From: Notospermus geniculatus
Lineage: Eukaryota; Nemertea; Pilidiophora; Heteronemertea; Lineidae
Direction: 5' to 3'
NCBI GenBank assembly: GCA_002633025.1
Contig: NMRB01000405.1
Coordinates: 333,197 to 397,196 of the forward strand
Length of the DNA stretch: 64,000 nt
Shown: positions 47,440 through 58,400 of the stretch, one piece after another
How the letters are laid out: every line of letters starts with the position of its first letter
Numbering within the stretch: position 1 is the first letter of the stretch
Program-made: the position numbers and the translations under genes
The notes under the pieces: model-generated
The model's input: only the letters and a program-made list of their open reading frames with translations
Database searches by the model: none
What the model was told of the DNA's origin: nothing

Positions 47440-50144
47440 TCATATGGGCACGAAAAGACTTTGCCCCGTTTCCAGCGTGACATCAGGGACATTGGTAACT
47501 GTTGAATAGTCTGGCCATATCATTGAGAAGAGTTTACATTCTCCTGTTGTCTCTCTGAAGGTGAAGTTGACACAATGTTCATGGCGCATACAGAGCCTTC
47601 CACATCGAATGGAGTTTTGCGTGGTTTGAATCGAGTAGAGAAATGCCTTGAAGTTTGACACACCGGTCTCCTCGACGTACCTCATATCGCAGACCGCTGC
47701 AGAAAAAGAATGGTGCATTATTCGAAAACATTTGGGCCTATAGTCACGTTCTACCTAGTCGGAGAGTGATAATCTCGTGTGATCTCATGACAAACAGGAG
47801 GAAGCCATGACGATATTGCCATAATTGTTTGTTTCCCGGCTTTACTTACGGCTCACGCTGAGATAAAATAGGGAGTTTTCGCAAAGCCCCCGAAACGCCA
47901 ACGCGAACGCCATACACCTGTACCCATTGTTCGATGCCACAAAGACATCACCGAACAAAAGGATAGACGTTCGCGTTGGCACGTTTCGGGGGGGTTTGCG
48001 AAAACTCCCTGTTGACAAAAACAAATCCTCGTTGGTGAGTTGCCCTTGGGAACAACTCGCGTGAAAAAAACTCATGTTGAGTACATGTATACAGGTAGTT
48101 CGTTTTTAAACCTGCCGTTGGTGCCGGTGTAACGTTTTTGAATGTTCCCCATCTGTGAGTGTTACCCTCGTAGTGACGGAGTAGCTGCGACTTGACAATA
48201 GGGGGCAGCACACAGAGGACCGTGTCGATCTACCTGCCATGTTTCCTAAACAAAGGGGAAACAGTGATACACGGAAACACTGGCAGATGTAACACCTGGG
48301 TAATTACAGGTGTAACATAGGTGAGTGTTTCTGTAGCTCAGTGTTCCCCAACAATAGACGCGGCCTAGAATGGTTATTGTTGAGTTAGTTGCCGCTTAAT
48401 CCGTCAGGAGGGAAACAATAAGAAAAACACAGAAATACGGGGAACACTGATCGACGTTACAGATACCATGACTGTTCAAAACAACACAGTTGTGAGGGAG
48501 GACATTCACACACAGAAACGTTGATATACCGGAATGTGTGCATGAATGTTCTGCAAGGAAATTTTTGAAACTTTGTAGGCAAGGTAGACTATATACCAGA
48601 AGTTTTCCGGCGATGAATAAGAATATGTGCACCAATTGCTGTCATTCTTCCGTGACTGTGCTCTGTGTTTTTTACTCTGTTGTTTGCCGCGATCAGGTCT
48701 GAATCAGCGAAATCGTCAACCACCGTGGTTGGGTGTTTTTTGGCCGATAGATACCCGTGATAAGCCGTCCCTACTTTCATGGCACTGCTAACGGGATGGT
48801 TACCAATGGCGTCTCCTGGCTTCACCTGCAAAGACGAAGTTGGAATCAGAGGCGAATTTGGCGGTCCACGTGTGCGTACCAAGGTGTGCGTACCTTTGTA
48901 ATGACACAAATGAAATGTGCGCACGGACAAGTCCCGTGATGGGCCGAATGATCAGTACAGGAGCTCAAGCTAAAACTACATTGTATATGAACCAAGGAGT
49001 CTTATCGTTAGCACTTCATCGCATGAATGTATGAAAAACTGAAACCGCAAAAATCAACACTATTGCATAAGCCTAGACCTTACTCATTACAGAGTGATAT
49101 AGGAATGAAAATACCACTTCACTTGAATACGATTACAGTGCTCTTATTTTATTAAAACATGTAGACCATGAATTCATCGACGTTTCATTTACTAGTATTA
49201 GCCTAACTAAATGTTTCAATAATAAATGATTTTCCACATAAAAACGCCGTTAGAAAATTCAATTTAATTTGTGCTGATTAGACACGGACGGATGAACTTG
49301 ACAACGTAGATTCGAAGGACGGAAAAGGGGCGGAGCGTCTGATGCCCTCTCACTGCAGTAACAAGCCCGGTGTATCGTCGATCAGTGTTCCCCGTATTTC
49401 TGTCTTTTTCTTATTGTTTCCCTCCTGACGGATTAAGCGGCAACTAACCCAACAATAACATTCTAGGCCGCATCTATTGTTGGGGAACACTGAGAAACAC
49501 TCACCGATGTTACACCTGATTTGGGGCCAGATTGCGCCGTCTGTTGTGCGACTAAAAAAAACACTGCGTTGGTCAGTAAGCCTGCTGTCAATTGGGAGTT
49601 TAAGAAATCAAACGATAAACGTTAACTTTACGACAACGTTATTTTTTTGTACCGAAAATGTAATGTATAATCTGGTGAATTCGCAGTATGAAAAATAAGG
49701 TTGTCGTAAAGTTAACGTTTATCGTTTGATTTCTTAAACTCCCTAATATCAATTCGACCCTCAAACCTCGAATAACCGATTTTGGTTCGTACTCACCGCA
49801 ACTTCCTCTTTTATTGCAAGAGAATAATTCTGTTTGGCGTTCGTCAGAATTTTCTTCTTGCTGACGATTTCCCAGTATCCGTCCTTCAGTCTCCACAGAT
49901 CTAAATATTGTCCTCTCTCTGCGTTCGCATAGTTATAAACTGTCCACCCCAGCAGGTATCCATTCACATTTATTGTATAGTCGGGTCCGAAAAGTACGAC
50001 CAGATTCCCAATTTGAGCTGCTCTAGGCGAACCGATATCGCTGAGTTTCTTTCCAAAAAACTTAGTGTTCTTGCATTTAATCGCATGACCGCCAAATAAA
50101 AGAAGTAAAAAGACGAACACCCTAAAATTTGCTCTGTTCATCAT
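47440..50144 (-). CDS. Secreted beta-module plus PAN-like protein, copy 1 (intact, 3 exons)
   Basis: Exons 50144-49797, 48825-48597 and 47696-47440 join (phases 0 and 1; GT-AG) into 277 residues. Residues 1-21 are a signal peptide (hydrophobic FVFLLLLFGG, then HA before IKC). Residues about 47-126 look like a beta-sandwich module: GYLLGWTVYNYANAERGQYL, then DLWRLKDGYWEIV, and VKPGDAIGNH just after the first intron. Exon 3 (193-277) is PAN/apple-like: CGRLCMRHEHCVNFTF and TGECKLF, with cysteines at 195, 224, 228, 234 and 246. Cys24 makes six. Likely N-glycosylation at NYS (106) and NFT (236). The protein is presumably extracellular; its function and partners are unknown. ATG at 50144 or 50141. 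The introns contain foldback elements. I recognise the modules, not a named gene. Confidence 0.85.
47871..48009. mobile_element. Foldback element with GGGAGTTTTCGCAAA ends
   Basis: GGGAGTTTTCGCAAAGCCCC at the left pairs with GTTTGCGAAAACTCCC at the right. The inner arm GCCAACGCGAACG pairs with CGTTCGCGTTGGC. 139 bp, in intron 2 of the gene. Confidence 0.85.
48126..48296. mobile_element. GGTGTAAC-ended element, copy 1
   Basis: The left GGTGTAACGTTTTTGAATG and right ATGTAACACC ends are inverted. The interior carries GTCGATCTACCTGCC and GGAAACACTGGCAGATG. Same family as 51157-51334 and 59949-60123. Confidence 0.7.
48309..48468 (+). mobile_element. GGTGTAAC-ended element, second subfamily
   Basis: GGTGTAACATAGGTGAGTG through CAGTGTTCCCCAACAATAG to GGGGAACACTGATCGACG. 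It matches 49369-49516 in reverse orientation, so an inverted pair of this element flanks exon 2 of the secreted-protein gene. Confidence 0.7.
49369..49516 (-). mobile_element. GGTGTAAC-ended element, inverted partner
   Basis: The reverse complement starts GGTGTAACATCGGTGAGTG and runs through the same CGGATTAAGCGGCAACTAA region as 48309-48468, with few differences. It lies in intron 1 of the gene. Confidence 0.7.
49594..49743. mobile_element. Near-perfect 150-bp foldback element in intron 1
   Basis: The arms of about 52 bp (GGGAGTTTAAGAAATCAAAC, then GATAAACGTTAACTTTACGA) differ at about one position. The centre is AT-rich. It lies about 50 bases from the exon 1 donor at 49796. Confidence 0.88.
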
Positions 50145-50931
50145 CAAATGCTTCGTTTACTCCACATATAAATAAACAATAAAACAATATCTTTAAGTAA
50201 TATGTACGTACTACATGTGTATCTCAATGAGAGCGATACTCCTCACAAAATGAGCAGCGATTCTTCCGAAAAATGATGGCCTGACGTAAGCGTGAGGCAC
50301 GTAGAGCTGCGGTTCCAATTATTGTTCGTACTCCCCAACATCCCGTCGACAAATGAGGACGCAAATTACTGAACCATGCGGCCATCGCTATGACAATAGC
50401 CACAAGGACAGTTATTTTTCAACGCTCAACTGACGTTCTGGTTTATTTTAGTTATTCAAATAAGTAGGCATTTATAATGCCTACGCACGAAACACAGCGG
50501 ACCCATTCATTCTTGATCGAGCACCAATCACGTGGATTTTCCTGTGTATTGGTCCGCTAGAACATTGCTGCCATCTTTTGGCAATACGCGCGGCTGACTG
50601 CTCCTATACTGCTTCAACTCTTCCGAAATTAAACTTCGTCTTTTTGACCCCATTGTTTGCCGCGATCAAGTCTGAATCAACGTCGAAATCTTTCACAGAC
50701 GTGATTAAGACCAAGCCAGTTCTGACGGGATGGTTACCAATGGCGTCTCCTGGCTTCACCTGCAAACATGAATCTATACATGTAATCAATCGGAATAAAC
50801 TATGTAAGTGCATGGACCTAATGGACCAAAGGACAACAGGAAATCAAACTAAAACACTATTACCAACAAAGGAACAGTGTTTCCATCTTATCGATTCCTA
50901 TCCATCGCATGAATGGAATCCAGGTAAAAAA

Positions 50932-51085
50932 GGCACTGGTAAAAAAGGCACCGGTAAAAAAGGCACGGTAAAAAAGGCACTGGTAAATAAGGCACTGGTA
51001 AAAAAGGCACTGGTAAATAAGGCACTGGTAAAAAAGGCACTGGTAAAAAAGGCACTAAAAATTAGGGGGGTAGGTAAAAAAGGCA
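50932..51085. repeat. 15-bp tandem repeat
   Basis: About ten copies of GGTAAAAAAGGCACT with one-base variants. The unit length is a multiple of three, so it keeps a Lys-rich open frame (KKGTGKK, KKALV) that inflates a 274-codon plus-strand ORF. That ORF is antisense to the pseudogene exon and intron and is not credible as a gene. Confidence 0.9.
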
Positions 51086-51156
51086 CTACCACAGAAAATG
51101 CATGGCTTGTTCAGGGCAGTTCTGTGGCATANAGGCCTATGATTGGCAGTACAACC

Positions 51157-51334
51157 GGTGTTATATCTCCCAGTGTTTCTGTGTGTGTGTGTGTGTGTCC
51201 CTCTATTGTTTGGGAAACGCTGGCAGATAGATCGACATGTTTCTCTGAGTGTCCTCTTGTCAACTCGCCGCTTATTCCGTCAGACAATAGTAGGGGGACA
51301 CTCACAGATTGGGAACATTGGCAGATGTTACACC
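51157..51334 (+). mobile_element. GGTGTAAC-ended element, copy 2, with a TG run
   Basis: GGTGTTATATCTCCCAGTG, a short (TG)n, then GGGAAACGCTGGCAGATAG and CCGCTTATTCCGTCAGAC to ATGTTACACC. It shares these blocks in order, in reverse orientation, with 59949-60123. Confidence 0.65.
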
Positions 51335-51915
51335 GGGTTAAAGAAAATATACACATGCTTCGACAGCCCAAGTTCAGTAACGTTCTGATCATAGGGCAGT
51401 AAAATGATCTACATGTATTTTCGTGAGTTGGCATGCATCGACTAACCGAAGAGTTGAGTTTCTACTCACCGCAACTTCCTCTTTTATAGCAAGAGAATAA
51501 TTCTGCTTGGCGTTCATCAGAATTTTCTTCTTGCTGACGAGTTTCCAGTATTCGTCCTCAGTCTCCATAGATCTATATTGTCCGCTGACGTCGTCCACAT
51601 AGTTAGAGACTGTCCACCCCAGCAGATATCCCTCCACATTTATTCTATAGTCGGGTCCGAGGTACGACCAGATGACCACTATGAGGTAAAGGCGATTCGA
51701 TTTCACTGAGTTTCCTTCCGAAGAAATGAGTGCTCTTGCATTTAATCGCATGACCGTCAATTAAAAGAAGTGAAAAAATCAGCACTCCAAAATTTGCCCA
51801 GATCATCGTCAAATGCTTCTTTTACTCCACACACTCTTAGGCCATATCGCAATGAAAGCGATACTTGTCACAAAATGAGCAGCGACGGACAAGACAAACA
51901 CTGAATGTGGTCTGC

Positions 51916-52221
51916 TAAAGGGCCTGTCACACTGAAGTAGTTCTCAAAACGTCCTGCCCCCTCCTAAAAAAATCGCAAACGGGGTAGAACGTGTAAGGCC
52001 TGCTTTCCATTGGCGCGTTTCCGTGCACGGAAACGCGCCAATGGAAAGCAGGCCTTACCCTTGGCAAAATAACGCCTCGATGTCCACCCTTCCCGTCCAT
52101 GAAGTTCGTAAAAAGACTGTGAAAAGTTGCCACTACGTCCACTCCGTTCGCAGACAGTTGAGTCCGTTCGGCAAAATTTTCAAGAACGTACTGATAACTA
52201 CTTCAGTGTGACAGGCCCTTA
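51916..52221. mobile_element. MITE with TAAGGGCCTGTCACACTG ends, carrying a nested palindrome
   Basis: The left TAAAGGGCCTGTCACACTG then AAGTAGTT is mirrored by AACTACTTCAGTGTGACAGG then CCCTTA. A second, perfect palindrome (51994-52057) sits inside the left half. 306 bp, upstream of copy 2. Confidence 0.85.
51994..52057. mobile_element. Perfect 64-bp palindrome, nested
   Basis: Arms of 32 bases with no spacer: TAAGGCCTGCTTTCCATTGG then CGCGTTTCCGTG, and their exact complement. It starts and ends with TAAGG/CCTTA like the surrounding MITEs, so it is probably a very short foldback element inserted into the larger one. Confidence 0.85.
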
Positions 52222-53560
52222 ACCACGACACTACAGAAATGCAAATCTTTAAAATTGACCGAGAAATTTCAAGTTCGAAATTTTGAAAAGATGTTAAAAT
52301 TTGACCGAGGTTTTCCACAATGTGCGCTGGCTGTGCCCCCTCTTTTCCATGATTCTGGATCCGCGCCTGATGTGCTGGACTGACATAAACCTGAGGCACG
52401 CGCGGTTTGCTTTATATATTGTTTCCCAAAAAAGCCACGTCACTTTGTTCGCTTTGACAAAGGAGGAGGCAGAGCATTGAACCATGTGGCATCAGATCAT
52501 TACATCTCGCTATAGCAACAGCCACCTAAATGATCATGAATTATCTTTCAACGCTCGCCTGACTTATGGTTCCCACTATATTTATTCAGTGAGGTATTTC
52601 TGCAGGCAGGCACAGTAGCTTGTCCAGAAATGGGCTCCTTTTTTGAAACGGACCCGAGCGGCAGCTCATGAGCTTGGAAATAGGCTACAGTCAATACCGC
52701 AACTACATCACAGGTGGCGCCACCAGCAACTGAGAAACAATGAATTTGGGTCAAAATGTTGACATTTTAGAGATCATTTTACTTGCAATGTGGATCTACT
52801 TATGTCAGCTAGATCCTCATACCATCTATTGGTATGGAATTGGGAGCGGTTTCTAGTGGGCCTTTTATGCAAATTAGAATCAGAATGCTGACGAGTGGCT
52901 AAAGCGATTTCCCGCTCGGGTAGCATTGATCTGCATCTAAATATACAGCATGATTGGTAGAGTACCAACGTTGGTAAAAAGGAGTAAACATAGCAAATTA
53001 ATGGAAGTGTCAACCATAAAACTGTAATTCCTTGGTGAAGCCTTTACAAATATTGGATTAAGGAATCAATCGCTATAATGGTCACATGAATAAAGACTAG
53101 CAGATTCTTTTACTTCAGATTTGTACAGCATTGCCTAGTGCATTTGTATTGCAAAATTCAAGTAAAATCATTTACTTGTCTTTATCCAATGACTATACGG
53201 AACAACGAATCAAATGGTGACCATGGCCATGTAAACACATGTTTCCTTGTTTCGGGAAGGAAATGACAGGTAGCATTTATTAGGCACATATCTAATCCCT
53301 ACCCAGGGCTGCCCCGTAAAATCGGGAGGGTAAGCTGCGCCTGCTTTCCCTGACAACTGGACGGAGTTCACGGTTCGCTCCTGTCCGCAGCTGTATCGGT
53401 GACACTGCTTTCGAAATAAGAGAAGATCGTCATCCATATCCGGATACACAAACCTAGCTGGAGGTTGAGTTCGTATTTTCTATCAGTACATGTTTTTAGG
53501 GGCGGAGTGGTTCATTTAGCAAGTATCCGTCACGGGTTACTGACGACTACGTGCGGCAGT
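52222..53560. other. Spacer between copies 2 and 3, little recognisable
   Basis: No exon seen. It holds a hAT-like end (CAGGCGCGGATCCAG, minus, 52322-52369) and a weak inverted repeat at 53075-53205 (CATGAATAAAGACTAGC against TTGTCTTTATCCAATG). The remainder is unassigned. Confidence 0.55.
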
Positions 53561-53682
53561 AGCCTAGCGCACATTTGCGGCAAAACTCAATGCGTTAGGG
53601 GTGTTTTAAAAGTCGACTGACCCAATTAAAACGCTGTCGACTTGTCATTCAGCCGGGTCAGTCGATTTTAACAGACACCCCT

Positions 53683-54178
53683 ATAAAGGGCGGTTTACAC
53701 TAGGTTGCACCAAGTTGCAAGTTGCTGCAACCTGCAACGTGTTGCAGTCTACCTGTGACGTTTACACATTGCAACATCCAGCGCGATAAGTTGCAGAAGT
53801 TCGCAACAAGTTGCAGGAATTTTGGCGGGAATCCTTTGTTCTGCATTTTGGCTTTAGTAGACGTCACATGATTTTTTTTGCTGTAGTCTCATTGGCCAGC
53901 GACGTGCAACGTTGCAACTTCACCAGAAAATAGGATCTGGATCCTAAATTTGCAACAGGTTGCAGTAGGTAGTTACATGCAACTTTGATAAAATTTTTGG
54001 TCTCATCAGGTTCAAGGTCAGGGTCCACTTGTGCGTTTTGTGCTGCGTGATACGTCAAATCTTTTGTTATTTTCCGCCGCTTTGCTTCCATACAATGGGC
54101 GAAGCGTCAAAACGCAGCGTAAAACGCCTTTATGCAACAAGTTGCATATGAAAAGTTGCATGTGTAAACGGCCCTTAA
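53683..54178. mobile_element. Foldback element with AAGTTGCA words, itself invaded
   Basis: The left TAAAGGGCGGTTTACAC is mirrored by GTGTAAACGGCCCTTA. The arms are full of GTTGCAACTTGC-like words in both orientations. The stretch 54014-54135 inside it (CCACTTGTGCGTTTTG to AAAACGC) belongs to the next family, so this is a further level of nesting. Confidence 0.78.
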
Positions 54179-54310
54179 GGTCTCGGGCCACTTGTGCGTT
54201 TTGCGCTGGGTGATGCGTCAAATCTTTTGTTAGGAAGCAGAGCGGCGGAAAATAACAAAAGATTTGACGCATCACGCAGCGCAAAACGCACAAGTGGCCC
54301 GAGACCTTTA
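54174..54310. mobile_element. Near-perfect foldback element with GGCCACTTGTGCGTTTTG arms
   Basis: TTAAGGTCTCGGGCCACTTG to TCAAATCTTTTGTTA pairs with TAACAAAAGATTTGACGCAT to CAAGTGGCCCGAGACCTTTA. The arms are about 55 bp with one or two mismatches, around GGAAGCAGAGCGGCGGAAAA. Related to 60504-60640. Confidence 0.88.
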
Positions 54311-54475
54311 AGGTCCTTTCACACCAAAACCGCGCCGCGGGCTGCGACGGCGAACTCAATGGATTTTCAAAAGGCAAAAAGTGACACGCGCTCGCCGCCG
54401 CGGTATGACCCTTTTGAAAATCCATTGAGTTCGCCGTCGCGGCCCGCGGCGCGGTTTTGGTGTGTAAGGACCTTT
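54307..54475. mobile_element. Foldback element with ACACCAAAACCGCGCCGCGG arms
   Basis: TTTAAGGTCCTTTCACACC and the GC-rich arm through CGAACTCAATGGATTTTC pair with GAAAATCCATTGAGTTCGCC to GGTTTTGGTGTGTAAGGACC. About 165 bp. Much more GC-rich than the surrounding DNA. Confidence 0.88.
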
Positions 54476-55471
54476 ACGCATTGAGTTTTGTCGCAAATGT
54501 GCGCTTGGCTTTAGGCCTACTCCATGTATGCGTTATGCACTGATCTTATCGTAGTCGTCCGTTGTGGCGGATACCTAATAAGACTACGGTTGGTCGGCAA
54601 AAGCAAAGATTTCTCCGCCTCAATAACGCGTGGAGCCCGTCGAACGAGCCTACGTTCTGGCTAACCATCGGTGCTGCCATCTACACTACGCGCCGACTGA
54701 AATCGACAAGACTTGCGTCTGACGCGCAATCCTACGCATTTTCAACACACAAATACCATAGCCTTCTCGTATACATGTCTAGAGTGGGGACTGGAAGCAA
54801 AAGTGCCTGAAATCCCACCTCATTAGCACACCGAGAGATTTTTAAGTACACGTACCAACAACAAAATTAAGAACACAACACAACACAAAATTTCAAATCA
54901 ATGGCATGCCCACTAAACTGCCACACATCCTATTTTTTCGTCAAGAGTACCAACAGAGTGGCAGCGAGCGTCGTTTCCCTGGGTTTGGGGTGGGAATCAA
55001 ATAGTATTTATTGAACCGACCGAGAAGAGGCTTATACAGCAGCTACATGTATAACAGCTGCAATTGTGATGAACGACAAAATACACGATATAAACCTCAC
55101 TCCAGCAATGCAGTTGAAACACGAAACTTATATCCTTGGCAAAACCAGTCAGTGAAGAGCTGGATTGTAATCACCGACCCAAAGGGCCGAAACGGGTGGG
55201 TCCCATCAGGTATGAAAGGGCCGACAAGATATTCTTATTGAAAATATTACCTGACACGGTCAGTGCCGCAGGTTGCCCTACCCTCTTCCTTAACGGGGTG
55301 TGGCTCGAGAGGGTACTGTACACAATCGGTAGGCCTACCTCACATTTGTGCTCGGCTCTCTCGTGGCAGCACTGTTTAATGTCACTTTGGATTTTAGTCA
55401 CTGAATGGGCCATTTTTCTCCAACATACATGTAGGCCTACTTGTTCCGGCCCGTTTAGAAACTTGTCTTTT

Positions 55472-58400
55472 TCATACAGGCACGAAAAGGCGTTGCCCCG
55501 TTTCGAGCGTGACATCAGGGACATTGGTAACCTTTGAATAGTCTGGCCATATCATTGAGAAGAGTTGACATTCTCCTGTAGTCTCCTTGAAGGTGAAGTT
55601 CATACAGAGTTCATGCTGCAAGCACAGCATTCCGCAGCGAAGGGAACTTTTCGTGGTTTGTGTCGAGTAGAGAAAGGCCTTGAAGTTTGACACACCGGGT
55701 TCCTCAATGTACCGCATATCGCAGACCGCAGCTGCAGAAGAGAGAAATGATTGCCAACACCATAGTCAAGAATGCACTGTTAAAAATGTCTGTAAATCTA
55801 CGCAACATTTTTACGATATTTTTACAGAATAATTTCTGCAGTAATGTACAGTTATTGTATTTTATCTGTTTTTTACAGCACACGCAGTTTTCCAATCTAG
55901 ATGTTTAATTTTTTGACATCAACATTCGATATGAGTGTCATTCTATTGCCCTGACATGTCATGACAGAGAATGCTATTAAATATTGCAGGAAGTGTAAAG
56001 TTATAGTATGGTCGCACGATGGAGGCGTTACTCACACGAAAACTCAGGAAGTGTGACAACGGGCGATATTTTGCCTCTTCCCGGCTCGTGAATTTGATTC
56101 CTGACACTGACAACTCGGGGCCTGATTTTGTATGCACAGGAGCTGTGTGCATTGTGTAATGCACCGATATTTTTAACAGTTGTGAAATTTATGCTGACGT
56201 TTCTTTGCGGACCATAAAGCGGGGTTCATTGCCACACGAATTTTGTCCGATTCATGTCCGTAAAAAATAGATCAAAAATGGACTTTTGCGTTGTCGTATC
56301 CGGAAAACTAGGGAAAAACGGACTGAAAACGGACCGGATCAGTGCGCCCATGAACCCCGCTTAAAGCCAAGCGCACATTTGCGACAAAACTCAATGCGTT
56401 AGGGGTGTTTTTAAAGTCGACTGACCCAACGCTATGGACTCGTCATTCAGCCGGGTCAGTCGACTTTTAAAACACCCCTAACGCATCGAGTTTTATCGCA
56501 AATGTGCGCTTGGCTTAAGTCTACTATCCGATTCCAGGGCGACTTGGATTCCTTTCACATCGGCAGCAGTCATCGCCAGTATTCATTGTAAATTAACAGT
56601 AAAACAATTTGTAGAAAAAAAATATAAACCAATCCGGTAAATTTATGGCAACTTCTGTAAATTGACAGTTGTGCTGTTTTACCCTAATTACAGCTGATCT
56701 TTAGAACTACTTTTAATACTGCTGTTAGTTTACCATAAATATATAGGTTTATAACGACTACCGGCGATGACTGCTGCGGTAGGCGTACTTTCTGTAAAAA
56801 ATAGTAGAAATTTTTAACAGGGGGTACAGGGATGATAAGCCAGCGTGTGAATCAAGCCTTCCTTTGACGCGCTGCAAAGCCGGGGACATACTGGCGCCTA
56901 CGCAACGCGCCGTGCAGGCGTTCCGCCAATCAGATTATTCGATAGGTGTTCGGTCCGCGTTACCGCCTCCCTGATTGGTTGAGCGCTTTCCCGACGCGTT
57001 ACTTACGCGCCAGTCTGTCACCGCCTTGACACCAGTTGTAGCGCATGCCTTCTTTTGGCGATCTAAAGATCTGCAACCAAAATAAAAGTATACGTACCAT
57101 CAGTTTTCCGTTGATCGACAAGAACATGAGCGCCAATTGCCTCAATCCTTCCTTGACCTTCCGTCTTTTTTTCTATTCTGTTGTTCACCGCCGTCAGGTC
57201 TGAATCGGGGAACTTCCCGACCATTGTGACTGGGTATTTTTCTACTGATTGAGACCCGCGGTAAGCTGTTCCAATGGTCAAGGCACTGCTGATTGCATGG
57301 TTACCAATGGTGTATCCTGGCTTCACCTGCAAACATGCGAAAGGGAATTGAAGGAATTTCGCGTCCGCGCCGTGCGCATCCCTGTTAAAAAGAGTGGATC
57401 AGCAGCCATCTTGGATCGTTGTCCACGCATGCGTAAACTGAACTGGTGGGATTGTGTTACGACTTCCCACCAGACGAAGTGTCAGTGGGAATGTGTGGCT
57501 TGGAGTTTCCTTGCATTGCTACAGCAACCAAAAAGATGGCGGCTGGGGAAAATCATCTATCTAATCTGTAATTTTATCATCGGTCAGTGCAGAAAGTTGA
57601 ATGCGTTATTGCATCGTTGTTCTCGATATGCTTCATCATGTAATTCAATTAATTTCAATAATGAATGATTTTGCTATTAATTGTCTGAATTGTAACAAAT
57701 CCAAAAGTTATCGGTTGAATAACTGCGGTGCGTAAAAACGAATGGAAAAGTTCATTTGAATTCGTCCTGAGCGGGACACGAATGAACTTGACAACATCAC
57801 GTGCATTCCATTTTGACTGCATTCGGCGTAATCACTATGGACAACTAGAAAGAATACACCGTATATTCCGGAAAGAGGAGTCCATTGAGCCATCTATCAG
57901 CGTTCGTGTATGTACATGTAAATGTTCCCCTTCATTGACTGCCCTATTGAACAGTCATGGTCTCCCAAGCTGTGTATCCACTACGTTCCTGGAAACTTTA
58001 GTTTTTCATCCGAAATATTCAAACATGGTTTCCAGTTTTCCAGGATGTCGGATTCTGATGAAATAACAAAACTGTAAACTATACTGTGAATACATGTATA
58101 TTTCGGATGAAAAACTATAAAGTTTCGAATGGTGCAACTTGGGATATCGCCCAGAAATTCATGCCCGAGTAAAGATACGACACTGACTTCTTTCCAACAT
58201 TTTCGGTCTCGTCGACATAAACGAACTGCTTCGAGACACCACTTGTTGCGAATTTATTAGAAAATACATTTTGATTTGGTTAGTAACAGCCTTGGGCTCC
58301 GAATTACTTCGACTGACCGAGTTGTTTCTACTCACCGCAATTTCCTCTTTTATTGCAAGAGAATAATTCTGCATGGCGTTTGTCAGAATTTTCTTTTTGC

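Larger units (their letters stand above)
50604..51806 (-). pseudogene. Secreted beta-module/PAN family, copy 2: frameshifted, no PAN exon
   Basis: Exon 1 homologue 51806-51470 keeps the ATG, signal peptide (LIFSLLLIDGHAIKC) and donor. It is 337 bp, against 342 and 348 in intact copies. Compared with copy 1, two bases are missing between VV and FGPD, two near GQY and one before EYW, so the signal peptide and module are out of frame. Exon 2 homologue 50759-50604 opens VKPGDAIGNHPV, has a shortened middle, and hits TAG after GRVEAV through a 2-base insertion relative to the copy at 63581. The usual donor is absent. No PAN exon lies before the next gene. The intron contains a 15-bp tandem repeat and a GGTGTAAC element. 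Probably a dead copy; sequencing errors could explain single indels but not the missing exon. Confidence 0.78.
53561..54513. mobile_element. Nested cluster of foldback elements (host MITE split by three others)
   Basis: The outer host is the AAGCGCACATTTGCG MITE. Its left part is 53561-53685 and its right end 54476-54513 (GAGTTTTGTCGCAAATGTGC). Between them lie three more inverted-repeat elements head to tail: 53683-54178, 54174-54310 and 54307-54475. Compared with the complete copy at 56361-56517, the break falls at CCCCTAACGCAT, which is now split as CCCCTATAAAGGG and CCTTTACGCAT. Confidence 0.82.

Noticed and set aside
50578-51402. 274-codon plus-strand open frame
   Set aside because: It is antisense to the copy 2 exon 2 homologue and then runs through a 15-bp tandem repeat and a GGTGTAAC element. 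It has no domain and its length comes from the repeat.
54018-54484. Frames of 96-135 codons in the GC-rich cluster
   Set aside because: They lie entirely within nested inverted repeats, and near-mirror frames exist on the other strand.
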